A stretch of 64,000 nucleotides of DNA from Spongilla lacustris (lineage: Eukaryota > Porifera > Demospongiae > Spongillida > Spongillidae): the NCBI GenBank assembly GCA_949361645.1, contig OX442420.1, forward strand, positions 10,094,734 through 10,158,733, in the 5' to 3' direction. This document shows positions 12,836 to 24,289 of the stretch, in pieces (within the stretch, counting starts at the first letter, position 1; each line of letters starts with the position of its first letter). Below the pieces are notes generated by a model. That model had not been told where the DNA came from and searched no databases. It was given only the letters and a program-made list of their open reading frames with translations. The position numbers and the translations under genes are program-made.

Positions 12836-13287
12836 GCTATTCCAGTTAATAAGTGTACACCCCTACTGATGACGTTATTTATAAAGTAACCCCGTTGGAC
12901 ACAGATACTAATTATACCCTTCCTCAAGACAGATATATTACTGGACAGTCACACATCACACCACATCCCTCAGGACTGCAGTATGTCTCAGTACACTACA
13001 CCCCGGATATGATTTGCAGTTCCCGCAGGACATCATTCACACACTCCCCCCCCCCCCCCCCCCAGGACAAGATTTATAGCACCACCCCTCCCCCTGGACA
13101 TTGCTTTATATCATTCCCCACCCCCACCCCAAATATATGGATTTAAACTTCCCCCAAGACGTGATTTATGCCCCCCCCCCCCCCTCCTTGGACATGACAT
13201 ATACCACCCCCACTCCCCCAGGATATGGATTATAATTCCCCCCCGGGCCCCCACTCATCCCCCAGGACAAGATTTATAGCACCATCA

Positions 13288-13327
<40 letters not shown>

Positions 13328-13360
13328 ATGCACACACACACACATACACATGCACACACA

Positions 13361-13422
<62 letters not shown>

Positions 13423-13579
13423 GGACATGACTCATACCACCCCCACCCCCCCAAGACTAGAATAATAACTCCCCCCAGGTCATGATTTATATATTACATG
13501 GATTATAATATCGAACATACCCCCCAGGACACAAATTTATGTCATCAGTAGGGGTGTACACTTTATTTACTGGAATAGC
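12836..13579. mobile_element. MITE with GCTATTCCAGT termini
   Basis: The left end (12836-12876) and the inverted right end (13540-13579) share GCTATTCCAGT, an AT stretch, then GTGTACACCCCTACTGATGA. The interior is C-rich, built of diverged units like ccccaggacatgatttata, and includes a long CA microsatellite. No coding region. Confidence 0.75.
13291..13420 (+). repeat. (CA)n microsatellite
   Basis: About 130 bp of nearly pure CA with a few t substitutions, inside the MITE. The translated His/Thr ORFs over it are artefacts. Confidence 0.95.
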
Positions 13580-15848
13580 ATATGTTGGAGCAGAGAGTGC
13601 TGAGTCGATTTATTCAAAGTGAAGCAACTGCAATGCATTGTTAAAGACCATTAATTGTGTTGTTTTTTTTTTTGGAGATAAGAGCCACAATTGGTTGCTG
13701 CCATTCCCCCCTCCAACGAGGAGACAAAAGCTGACACAATCCTAGCCCTGCTCATAGCTCCATTGGGCTATCAATGGCATGTGACAATACATTCTGAAAT
13801 CAATTTTAATCAGTAGCAATTCTGTTAGATTATTTAATACATACCGATGCATGCATATCCGTACGTAGGCCTACATTACGAAGAAAATGGCCGATTTCAA
13901 GAGGCTTTAAAACCATTTCAAAAAATTTGTTAGCACTAGCTTTTACTAAAAACAAGAAGGACATTCTACTTACTTTATCACAATAGTTGTTTTTTGCTCA
14001 GTTCTTGTGTCCGAGCGTCAGTATCGTTTATTGAATCCACGAGGTCACCGTTCCCCGCAAGGAGTACCTTTGCTTTCGAGCGCAAAAGCCAACGGTTCAT
14101 AAGATAAGGCAATTTGATTTCTGCTATATAAAAGGGTCAATGGTGCTTGTAACTTGTGGTGCAGCGTTAAACTGCTTACTACATTTCTTGTACGTTCTAC
14201 ACAGCACATTCCTAAGGACATCGGTTGTAAAGTCCGTTGCTATGGGGCTTCGAAACCATTTCAAAATTTCTGGGCGTAGGGCCTAATTTCCACGGGTTCA
14301 ATGAAAGCAGACAGCCCTGGCTTCTGTGTGTACTTGCATGGATAATGAAGACTGTTGTTGATGATTTGAAAAGTATTTATTTTTTTTACCATTTTAAGAA
14401 TGACATTTAATGAACGTAACTTTTAAGAATGACATTTAATGAACGTAAAATGAATGTAAGCACCCATGATACGAAAGGGGCTTGGTGTTTTACATCCACA
14501 CTAACATACATGTAGCATCCCAACGTTTAGAAAATACAAGAAGTATCATATTATTCTTGAGCACTCTGCTGGAAGCAGTGTCAACACTGATGTGTTGCGG
14601 AGGCCGGTGGGCAATACGTCATATTATTAATATAATGTCAAAATTTTACAAGGTGTTGGGCTGAAGTACAGGTGTTTCTCAATGAGCAGTTTATAGTGTC
14701 TGTTGACACAGCTGAAAATGTAGCTGTTCCTCTACCAGTTTTGAATACAGAGTTGGATAAATGTAATGTGCAATCCACTTATGTTAAGAACTGATTAAAC
14801 TTAAAATCAATAAAACAGAGAAATTCACAAGTGGCACATACCAGCAGTTTATTGTAAATATAAAAAGTTGCTGTCTGTACACAAGGGATGTAAGATAACA
14901 CAGAGGAGATTTGCAAAACAAAATCACTGATTTGGAAAAGATGGTTCAAAACATAGAATTACATGTATAAGTAATGAAGAATTGCTACATCAATTATCAG
15001 GCTCAAATATCATCATGACTAGAAATGATAGCAAGACATATAGCACTGCTTGCCGCAAGGCTATTTACTATTGCCTCCAATATGGAGCGCCCGTAACATG
15101 TGTGTAATGTGATTAGCGCAATATTTTTTGAATTGGTGGGTACAACTATTGATAGTCTTCCTCATAGTAGTACAGTATCTCATGCAATGTGTTTATGAAT
15201 TAGGAATCATCAGTGATATTCAGGTAAGTGAAGTAATGTATGCAAATGAAAATCTCACTCATTCATGGGACTCAACAACAGTTGATGCATGGGACATCAA
15301 TGACCTCCATATCAGTGTGCACATGCACTGTGCCAGTAACTTCGTATGTACTGCAATTAGGTGCTATAGCCTCTGGTCAAACAGAAGACTATGTTTCACA
15401 TCAGTGATATAGCTTGCCTCATATGATTTCTGTATTCAGTTGCAGAATTCATTTTTATATGTAAGGTCAACAATAGTTAACCATTTGGAAAATACCTTAA
15501 CTGACAGAGTTGCTGAGCAAAAACAAAATATTCTGCATCATAGACACATTATTTCAGTCAGTGAAAAGTACTGGTAAAGTTCCCAAAGCCACCAACTGTC
15601 ATGCATGTTACTGGACACATGAAGACATCGAGGAAAAAGGGGAAGATGAAAAAATATGCATATTTGAATGGTAAAATTTTGTTTCCGAGAACATCATAGT
15701 ATATGCATTTGGCTATATGTTTCTATATCGCTACTATGAGCAGCCTGCATTTTATGCATAATATCGGCTGTATAGTACCTTCTAAAAAGGATATGCAGGT
15801 ATGTGTGGCAGTTACTCCTTATATATTTGGCTGCAGTAGCCTATTTAG
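13580..15848. other. Intergenic, nothing recognised
   Basis: About 2.2 kb without a supportable gene. A 27-28 bp tandem duplication (tttaagaatgacatttaatg) sits at about 14395-14450. A hydrophobic ORF at 15128-15412 starts with a non-ATG codon and has no recognisable domain, so I do not call it. Confidence 0.35.
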
Positions 15849-16149
15849 CAGTGGCGTAGGAAAAGGGGGGGGGGGGGGGGGCAACTGCCCCCCCACTTTT
15901 AAAAGTAGGGGGGCCATGCCCCCCCCACTTTTACACCAGCAATACTATTTTATTTTTATCTTTAGTTTTGGGAAATTGCACAGAATGCTTCGATTTCGAT
16001 GTATTATTCACAAATAAATTAGCTTACGTTGCAAGGGGGATCCCCCACCCCCCGCTCGTTTCGCAAGGGGGACCCCCCCCCCCCCCCCCCCCCCCCCCCG
16101 CTTGTATTTCGTTTGCCCCCCCACTTTTAAACTCCTTCCTACGCCGCTG
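15849..16149. mobile_element. MITE with CAGTGGCGTAGGAA-like termini
   Basis: The left end CAGTGGCGTAGGAA and right end TTCCTACGCCGCTG are inverted repeats. A 5-bp duplication TTTAG lies at 15844-15848 and 16150-16154. The interior contains a run of G on one side and a long run of C on the other, with an inverted cttttaaaagtggggg motif. No ORF. Confidence 0.75.
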
Positions 16150-16364
16150 TTTAGTAAGATCAGTATAGCGAATAAAAGTTAAACCGGCACAGTTTTTTTT
16201 AGCGCGGTCATTCAATTCCATACATTCAAAAGTACTGCTTTATGCTGCCGTATTGACCGAATGAAAAAAGATGATATGATAAGTAATATACCGTTGGAAT
16301 GCACATTATTTACTCTTTTTAGAACCATGCGAATTGTTGCAAAAATATCAATTTAAAAAAAAAT

Positions 16365-17276
16365 ATCCAAGTACCTAGAAAAGCGGTGGAATTAGTAATA
16401 TAAGTGGTCTGGATGGTAGGCCTATTGGTACGCGCTTATTCCACTGTTGGGTGTGGGCACGAGGGGGTGTGCGTTCATTGGAGTTGTTGTACATTGCATT
16501 GACATTGGCGTGCTCGAGGACATCTGTCTGCATCGGGTTCTTGGTTGGTCCTAGCACCGTAACATTCCATCGCTTTTCGTTTCCAGCATTGGAGTTGCCT
16601 CTTGCTCATTGCCGTTTCTAGAGGCCTGCCCAGATTGATGCTGCTGCTTTTACTAGCCACAGGTACTGGATAAACAAAGACCGAAGACGTCACATGAAGT
16701 ATGTATTCATACGAAAAATGACGCTATGATGACGTTTCAAATGTAATTCATAGGGAAATGGCGGAAGTTTTCAGGTATTCGACTTTGATAGCACTTTTCT
16801 AACGGCAAAGGAGGGTCTATCGCCTCCGAAGTTACGCTTTTGGGATAGATCTAACATCTGACGAGTCGGAGACGAAATATATCCGTTCAGTGAGAGCGTA
16901 CTACGAAATAGCATCCCTAAGCTTTTACGAGCTAAAAACGCACATCCAGCTCGATAAAACTGTAACTATTTACCGGACTTAAAAACGGACGAGACCAAAT
17001 GTTGGTGATGCTTGTTCTCTAGATATATTGCAAATTTGGCTAAGATCTATTGCCTACAGGAGGAGGAATTCAGCTTTAAATTTTTTTAGTACTGGGGTCA
17101 GTTACAACAAGTACAAAAGTAAATAGTCACGTGATGTGTTTTTAACTTTCAGTATGTATTGAAAAATAGTTGTCGTTGTCAGATTTGCATTTGAGCTTAT
17201 TGTTATTGAAATAAATTCAAATGTTGTCAATAAAAGTACCAAAAAATTATTGTTCCAAGTGTGATGGTTTCCACTG
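16365..17276 (-). repeat. Dispersed repeat, copy B, interrupted by a solo LTR
   Basis: Reverse-complement counterpart of 8451-9232. Similarity runs from 17276 down to about 16570, then resumes at about 16365-16390 (ctaggtacttgg) beyond the inserted solo LTR and some unmatched DNA. Confidence 0.7.
16445..16564 (+). mobile_element. Solo LTR of the Ty3-type element
   Basis: This 120-bp block TGTTGGG...GTAACA matches the LTRs of the full-length element at 43-47.5 kb, in the opposite orientation, with only two substitutions noted. Its flanks are TTCCAC and TTCCAT, a 6-bp duplication with one mismatch, matching the 6-bp duplication of the full element. No internal sequence remains, as expected after LTR-LTR recombination. 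Confidence 0.92.
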
Positions 17277-17289
17277 TATATGTTATGAC

Positions 17290-18904
17290 AAGGATTATTA
17301 ACATTACTGTACGTAGATTGGAAACCCGCATTGAACGCACGCATAAAATTTTATCACCATCCTTGCTTCGCCTCGTACCCCGACCAAGACGCAAACTACA
17401 TGTAAGCCTTTAAGGAGGTTTGTACTTGCTGTACTAAGCTTTTGTGTACAGATATGTAACAACAGTCCTTTGTACAGTTTTTACCTTGTTTGCTCCGATT
17501 GAAATCAAAGTACAGTGAAGGAATGGAAGTTTTGCTATAGCCAGCACAAGATCCTATCCAGGTTCCTTCTGCATCCATACAAGATGAGCCGGGGTCTTCT
17601 TTCCTAAGTAGTGAAAAGGTTATGACATTAGCCTTCCAAGCCGAATTTCCAGCATGGAATTGTTTTTCCATTTACCGGTATAACCGGCACATGCATGTGA
17701 TGGGCGTTCTGCACTTACCAGCAATCGTTTCAAGGCAAAGTACACAGTGGTGGTCCTTCTAGCCATGACCAGCAATTGCATGCAATGAGGTAAGGGACAT
17801 GCACCATGCAGTTCCATTCAGGCTGAGACAGAGGCAGGCATGCAACTGTGACAGGAGCCCGCTGCAGTGTTGTGTGTCAGTGGTAGAGTCACGCGATATG
17901 TGGCCCATGGAAGACACACATACACGGAAGACTAAGAAGCAGTACAGCTGTTCTTTCCAATTGGGTGATTTCTTGTATAATGATATTTAGTCATGAGCCC
18001 TGATTACATGTATATACATGCAATCTAGAGCAAGAATGTCCACAAATGAAAACAACGCTTTTTATAACTCAGGATTGAAATTAATTGACCACTTGATTAT
18101 TACCGACGTTAGGCAAATATTGTATTAACAGTCTAACGAGATTTAAATTATTGTAAGTAGTTCAGTAATTGTATCAAAACTAACATAAATCAACATATTC
18201 AAAGCCCTCTATTATTAAGATTGATGTTAGAGATAATTGATATTAATAAATAGCGCAATGTATGAATATGCAGTGGAACAACATTGATTTCAAGCTACTA
18301 AGTTCAATAACATTTAAAGTCATAATTTATTGATGTTGAAGCTGTTGTTGGATAACTAATTTTAATAAGCATTTCTAATCAGTCCATAATCAAATTTTAA
18401 AAAACACAAAATTATACAATTATGGGATATAGTGATAACTGTACTAGCTCTGTGCCGGTTCAAATCCACCATAGGCAGGAGTAATCAAATCGCTTCAAAT
18501 TCGGTTTATAGGTAGAGAGGTCATTTACCTATTGATTTGTTCATAGATAGATTTGTTCTGTTCGTTAATTTTTATATCATCCGCTACGGAGATACAGCTG
18601 TGCAAAGTAAGTACACATTTCCCTTATCGGTTTCAATCCGATAATGTGGAATCCAGCATAGAGGATTGAAATATCGGATCGATGCTCAATCCATATCAGT
18701 TTCAAACCCAATTGGTTTGAACTTTTTTTGCTTTGCACATACATGTAACAGTTCGTTTCTTCCGCGTGCATGGGTGCTAATATTCCGCTGGTACATATAT
18801 GAAGTTATACAATACTTGTAAATCTTGATTCCACGCGTTTTTTTTCTGTGCACCTATGCAAACAAAGGGATACGGAAATGATACAATGTAGGTCTGCATT
18901 ACAG
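17290..18904. other. Intergenic, AT-rich, nothing recognised
   Basis: Minus-strand ORFs at 17396-17817 have no recognisable domain. A segment near 17620-17670 (ccaagccgaatttccagcat) resembles 22615-22640, so it is probably dispersed repeat. A ggttcaaatcc near 18458 resembles a tRNA B box but lacks a foldable tRNA. Confidence 0.35.
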
Positions 18905-20309
18905 TGATAGTTGACGGAATAATTTTTTGACATTAATTTTATGTTTCTTTGAATTAAAAACAATAACCATATGTGATATTGAAAATCTAACTGCACAGAT
19001 GCTAGGGCTATACAATTGTCATCAAGTAGTAAAAAATATGGTGTATCACGTGACTGTCACGTTCTACCACTTTCGTTTTCAGTGACCCCAGTCTTGTCAA
19101 CTGAGTTTCGCTATATATCTTCACTCGGGGGTAACGGATCAGGATGATTATTGGGATGTAGCTTAAGGACCAACCTCTAAATGATTTGGCCGAGCCAGAT
19201 TCTGAACCCGGGAAACCGTTCGGTTATTTTCGAGCGATGCGTAGCTTTTAAGGACTAAAAGTGTTAGGTTGTTTTTTTTTCGAAGCGCTCGATTCATGCT
19301 AGATGAAGCATTCAGTTGTTCTGAGCGATGATCATTGCATCGTTTGGGCCCCTTTTTACAATGTACCGGCTTGTTTTTCCATTAGAATTCGGGTTGCCTA
19401 ACTTCTGGCTTTAAAAACAGCACCATTTTCAGATGAATTTCATTAAAACGTGCTGTTATAATAAGTTATTGCTTATAAAGTGGGCGGTCCGGTGGTACGA
19501 CTCAAGCTGAAAACGGTTCTTTCCAGCTGTGAACGATGGCGGAGAGCAAGTATAGGGGTAGAGCATACCTGGGCGGCGGTTGGGCATCGTTGGGATTACC
19601 CTCGGAACTTTTCTCTCCTGCAGCGATGCCCAAGTACGCTCTACCTCTTTTCTTGCTCTCAGCCGTCATTCACAGATGGATTATGCTTGGTTCTGAAAAG
19701 AACCATTCTCGGTTTGAGTCGTACCACCGCCCACTTACTTAGGAATAACTGTTTATAAAGCATCGTTTTAATGAAATTCATCCAAAAATGGTGCTGTTTT
19801 TAAAGCCAGAAGTTAGGCAACCCGAATTCTAATGGAAAAACAAGCCGGTACATTGTAAAAAGGGGCCCAAACGATGCAATGATCATCGCTCAGAACAACT
19901 GAATGCTTCATCTAGCATGAATCGAGCGCTTCGAAAAAAAAACAACCTAACACTTTTAGTCCTTAAAAGCTACGCATCGCTCGAAAATAACCGAACGGTT
20001 TCCCGGGTTCAGAATCTGGCTCGGCCAAATCATTTAGAGGTTGGTCCTTAAGCTACATCCCAATAATCATCCTGATTCGTTACCCCCGAGTGAAGATATA
20101 TAGCGAAACTCAGTTGACAAGACTGGGGTCACTGAAAACGAAAGTGGTAGAACGTGACAGTCACGTGATACACCATATTTTTTACTACTTGATGACAATT
20201 GTATAGCCCTAGCATCTGTGCAGTTAGATTTTCAATATCACATATGGTTATTGTTTTAAATTCAAAGAAACGTAAAATTAATGTCAAAAAATTATTCCGT
20301 CAACTATCA
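18905..20309. repeat. 1.4-kb near-perfect palindrome (foldback element)
   Basis: Positions 18905-19495 and 19715-20309 are reverse complements of each other over about 590 bp with few differences. The central 220 bp is itself imperfectly palindromic (gagcaag...gtagagc...gggcatcg and its complement). The outer right end reads CACGATCTCCACTGTAG. The left end lacks about 8 bp of this. It could be a foldback/long-TIR transposon or an inverted duplication. Confidence 0.9.
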
Positions 20310-20321
20310 CGATCTCCACTG

Positions 20322-20497
20322 TAGTCTGGGGACTCGGTAACCTGCATGCGCGCATAGACATTAGATTAGATACTCTAATGTCTATGATGCGCGCAACGAA
20401 TTTGTTCCCTACTGCCTGCAACAGGATGAATCTTGTTTTATAGTCTAGTCAGGCATGATTGTTAGCCACGTAACAATCAGTCGGGTTCCCAGACTTA
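20322..20497. mobile_element. Small MITE with TAGTCTGGG termini and inner hairpin
   Basis: Ends TAGTCTGGGGACTCGG and CCGGGTTCCCAGACTTA-like (at 20481-20497) are imperfect inverted repeats. Inside, GCGCGCATAGACATTAGA at 20348-20365 pairs with its complement near 20374-20395. It abuts the right end of the palindrome. Confidence 0.6.
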
Positions 20498-20900
20498 GGT
20501 CTGATACCGTCTGAATGTAATTCACACATTGATTTCCTAATTCCCTTCTTTGCATCTGCACTAATCCTTTCCGCTAATTGTTTTACTTCGCAAACCCATG
20601 TAGGTAGTGGTTTATGAACGTTGACCTTCCTTCGGGCTCTGCGGCTTTATATAAAATTTACGATCGCCAGTGTGTTTTCATGACGGTCACGTGCGCTAAC
20701 TAGCAATTTATTATTTCGTCACCGTGTATGTTGCTATATTGCGTAATAAATGCTTTAAATAATATCGTGGGGGTGAAGTCCCACCTTCTTTCCTCCGACA
20801 TTCGCTCTCGTCCGCTTATTGATTATCTCGTCCCCAGCATTATGACAAAATGTGAACAATACACATGATGTAAATCGTGCGTTGCATATCCTCTATATAA

Positions 20901-21320
20901 TCAACGGCTTCTTCCAAACCATAGGTATATCTTCGGGAGAGCTGCGATTACAGCAGACAGCAACACAGTACTGAAATTGAGGGTAACCGCTCCCTGTGAC
21001 TTTGTAGTATCCTTGAGCGAATGACGCCCCGTAGCACCTAACCCTTGCCGGGCCGCGTACAGAGAACTGCGTACCGAACTACAGCAGATAACACTCAACT
21101 GATCGGCGGCGGTCTCTGCGGCTTGAACGCAAGCTAAATTAATTTCACCACACTGAGTAGCTGTCGCATTTACAATGCAAGTAGCATTGACAGGATATGG
21201 CGTTGCCTGCTTCACATATTCACGGCCTTCCCCAGCGTTTGGTAGAGAGCAGCAGAGTGGCAGCAGCGTCGAGCTGATCCCAACAAAGAGTATTATTGTG
21301 CTCTTCGTTCTCGCAGCCAT
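20901..21320 (-). CDS. Small Cys-rich secreted or membrane-anchored protein, unknown family
   Basis: Single-exon ORF. The internal Met of MAARTKSTIILFVGISST is preferred because it starts a good signal peptide (hydrophobic TIILFVGISSTLLPL, small residues after). An in-frame upstream Met at 21404 exists but would bury the signal. The mature part has two N-x-T sites (NATC, NATAT), paired and single cysteines spread over about 60 residues (two CC pairs), and a hydrophobic C-terminal segment FSTVLLSAVIAALPKIYLWF, either a membrane anchor or a GPI-type tail. It is more GC-rich than its flanks. No family recognised. It could be a chance ORF, but the signal, glycosylation, Cys and anchor pattern argues for a gene. 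Confidence 0.5.
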   Translation of the reverse strand: MAARTKSTIILFVGISSTLLPLCCSLPNAGEGREYVKQATPYPVNATCIVNATATQCGEINLACVQAAETAADQLSVICCSSVRSSLYAARQGLGATGRHSLKDTTKSQGAVTLNFSTVLLSAVIAALPKIYLWFGRSR

Positions 21321-21404
21321 TTCTGTTGCAAGTGTAGTCTTCTCGTGGTACCCTAGTAACTCGCGCCAATCGAAGTCTAAGGAAAGGACTTTGAACTTGA
21401 CCAT

Positions 21405-21545
21405 TGACCTTTAGCGTTACGTCATGCGCATTTTTTTTTTTTTTTTTTTTTTTTTTGCTTGTATTAACTTTTGAACCATGCACTCTTATGTGATGAGGAC
21501 TTCATTTCAGTCCAGAATATCCAATCACTTCTACCATAGATATTA
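21405..21545 (+). repeat. Direct repeat, copy 1
   Basis: The segment ctttgaac...tgcgcat, then cttttgaaccatgcactctt and cagaatatccaatcacttct recurs at about 22360-22548 with indels. This copy has a run of about 26 T in the middle. Confidence 0.7.
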
Positions 21546-22141
21546 AAGTCTATGCTTCTATATACTTTTGATGCGAACCTACGTAGATGTAGGATTTGTA
21601 GTGTCGTGAATACGATTAGCAAATTGGCAATGTACCGTAGAATCAATTGGACTTCAGCAAGCGTATTTGGATAGAGAGGGTATCTACAATATAGTAAAAC
21701 TGCCGACGCTTAATAACGCTCACTCGTTCCCACACTCGAACCTTACAAAACGTCCGGATCTGATATTAAAGATTCGCTCGGATGAGAGGTTTATTGCACT
21801 GTATCTTTGTCACCATTGAAGCACAATGTTAGCGGTTATGAAAAGGACCCAGAGAAGATAAGTTAGAAACTTACTGCCGAATTTTTAGCAAACATAGTTT
21901 TCAATTTGTTAGTAATAGCCCACAACAGATTTTATCGGCCAGAAACAACTGAAGCGCTCTTCAGAGAGTACACAGGCACACACCCCGACCGTACACGGGT
22001 GCCTGTACACGAGTGGCTAGCCCCATCAGGCCCCATTGCTATGTTATCACAGACATGGCACAAGTTCCCAGACACACTCAAGTTAGATAAAAAGGAGTGA
22101 TACAAGATATTAAAAAAAAAAAAAAGTGACAGTTGGGTTTT

Positions 22142-22301
22142 AAAAGTATGGAAACAAGAGATTACGGGAATTATACAATCATTAATTTATAAATATTGCA
22201 GACAATTTGAGGCAGCTGGGGGTAGCTACATTTCCTAAATAATGTAGGTCTGTAAATTAAAGTGAATATATAATTTCCGTAATCCCTTGTTTCCATACTT
22301 T
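22142..22301. mobile_element. MITE with AGTATGGAAACAAG termini
   Basis: The left arm AGTATGGAAACAAGAGATTA and its inverted right arm (about 22270-22301) pair over roughly 30 bp. The total length is about 160 bp. No ORF. Confidence 0.7.
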
Positions 22302-22359
22302 TTACTCAGTTGTTGTCTACAAATCCTATTATTTTTAAAATGAATGTATTAAGGAATGA

Positions 22360-22548
22360 TCTTTGAACTCTACCACTGTCCTTTAGTGTTATGTCATGCG
22401 CATGCATGGTATGCAGATGGTGTTAAAAATAAAGAATTGGAATGCTCGACCAAATCGGTTTTTGTGCTTTTTTGCTTGTAACTTTTGAACCATGCACTCT
22501 TATATGATGAGAACTTCACTTCAGTCCAGAATATCCAATCACTTCTAA
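22360..22548 (+). repeat. Direct repeat, copy 2
   Basis: Second copy of the 21405-21545 segment, with a different middle instead of the T run. Confidence 0.7.
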
Positions 22549-22683
22549 ATGCTTTTTTATGTTGCATCTGGTGGCAAGGCAAGAGGCCAGGCATGAGAAA
22601 GCTTAGTGAAAAGTAGCCATCCAAGCTGAATTTCCAGCAGGGTTGAAAGAGGGGATATTCTTTCTGGAATTGTTTCCAGTTTT

Positions 22684-23027
22684 AGTGGGTGGTGTGTGTG
22701 TGTGCCTCTAGTAGGTGTGTGTGCCTCTAGTAGGTGTGTGTGCCTCTAGTGTGTGTGTGTGTGTGCCTCTAGTGGGTGGGTGTACCTCTAGTGGGTGGGT
22801 GTGCCTCTAGTGGGTGTGTGTGCCTCTAGTGTGTGTGTGTGTGTGCCTCTAGTGGGTGGGTGTGCCTCTAGTGGGTGGGTGTGTGTGCCTCTAGTGGGTG
22901 GGTGTGCCTCTAGTGGGTGGGTGTGCCTCTAGTGGGTGGGTGTACCTCTAGTGGGTGTGTGTGCCTCTAGTGTGTGTGTACCTCTAGTGGGTGTGTGTGC
23001 CTCTAGTGGGTGTGTGTGCCTCTAGCG
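22684..23027 (+). repeat. GT-rich minisatellite, ~19-bp unit
   Basis: Tandem units based on gtgcctctagtgggtgggt, with variable GT tails, about 15 copies. Confidence 0.9.
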
Positions 23028-23029
23028 GT

Positions 23030-24276
23030 GAAGACATATATTGCACCTGAGGTGGTAAACCTTCACTTGGACACAAAGCCAGGGTAATCAGCGACATGTT
23101 TAGATCGTAAGGGCCATTCAGTGCGGTTATTGTATACTTTAAATGTAGTTGTGAAGATTTTCTTAATTGTTTCTCAATGAAATTAATCACTCTAGTTTTG
23201 GCATCTTGAATTACTTGATTGATAACTATTATTAACCGAATAGTATGCCGTTTGATCTCATTAGTTACATACATACATGAATATTGTACAGTTGTGTGTC
23301 CATTATAGGGTCCTGGGATCCTGTACTACATGTATGCATGCATATTATTTCATAACAGATCGACAGAACTACTTAGAGGTATCAGTGAAAATTGAAACAG
23401 CATACCGGCCGGGCTACCAATGGAAGATATTTAATTTGCTTATTGTGGTCATAAGATGCATCAGAGATAATATATACATGTATATTTTTTCTCTGGATGC
23501 ATTTCCTGCTCATAATTATTACTGGGTAGGATCACTTTGACACACAGTATTGCCTTTGGATCAGACTTCACTATTTATTTATTTCTTTAACTCAAAACTG
23601 TACTCTCGACAAATATAACTTTTGCCTCTTCCCCCTCCCTTCCCTCTTCCCCCTTCCCTTCCCACTTTGGAAGCCTGGTATGTATACAAAAGACACATCA
23701 AAAGCGGGCCGGGTAGGCTGCTATTATCTGCACAGATTCACGTCTGGTAATCTTATACACAGTATAATAATAGCACATGTTGTATAGGATCAGAATGGAA
23801 CTTAAAGATTACATGATGTTGCTGAAACTGCCGGCAGCAGACTAGTCTAACCGCTTAACTTATAAGTGTTATATGAAGGAGCGTTTGTGTGTGTGCAGTT
23901 GTTATGCACTAGACTATGAGTAGCAATCCATAAGATAAGGGCGTATGATGGTCGGACTGTGTGGTTACATTACAGACACAGCCAACAATCTATACTATTG
24001 GACGACCGCCAGCAAGTCACAACCGGGCACATCCGCACCCGCACGATCATCAAATGTACCTCGTCATTCTCTAGTCATTTGTTAAGTTCGTGCACGCCGG
24101 TTAGACTGGTCGAGATATTCCATCCTATTGATTAGACGGCCGGTATGTAACCTTATTAGTTTAATATGAGATTAGCTTTACCTATATGCGGGATGTCGGC
24201 ATTCTGATGTGAAATTCCACTGGACTGCTGTTCCAAGGCGTCAAAATAAGACACTTATTTTATTTTTTCTTACGCA
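23030..24276. other. Upstream region of the ZU5-UPA gene
   Basis: No protein-coding gene seen. A pyrimidine tract with acceptor ends at 24276 (ttttttcttacgcag), 13 bases before the ATG, so the ATG exon is probably preceded by an intron in the 5' UTR. The promoter should then lie further upstream. Confidence 0.4.
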
Positions 24277-24289
24277 GCAGCAGGCGAAT

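Noticed and set aside
13225..13485. His/Thr and Cys/Val repeat ORFs
   Set aside because: Translations of a CA microsatellite.
15128..15412. Hydrophobic 94-aa ORF
   Set aside because: Non-ATG start, no domain, and lies in repeat-poor non-coding DNA without splice or codon evidence.
18440..18510. tRNA-like B box ggttcaaatcc
   Set aside because: The flanking bases do not form a T-stem or acceptor stem, and no A box at the right distance was found. At most a SINE or tRNA relic.
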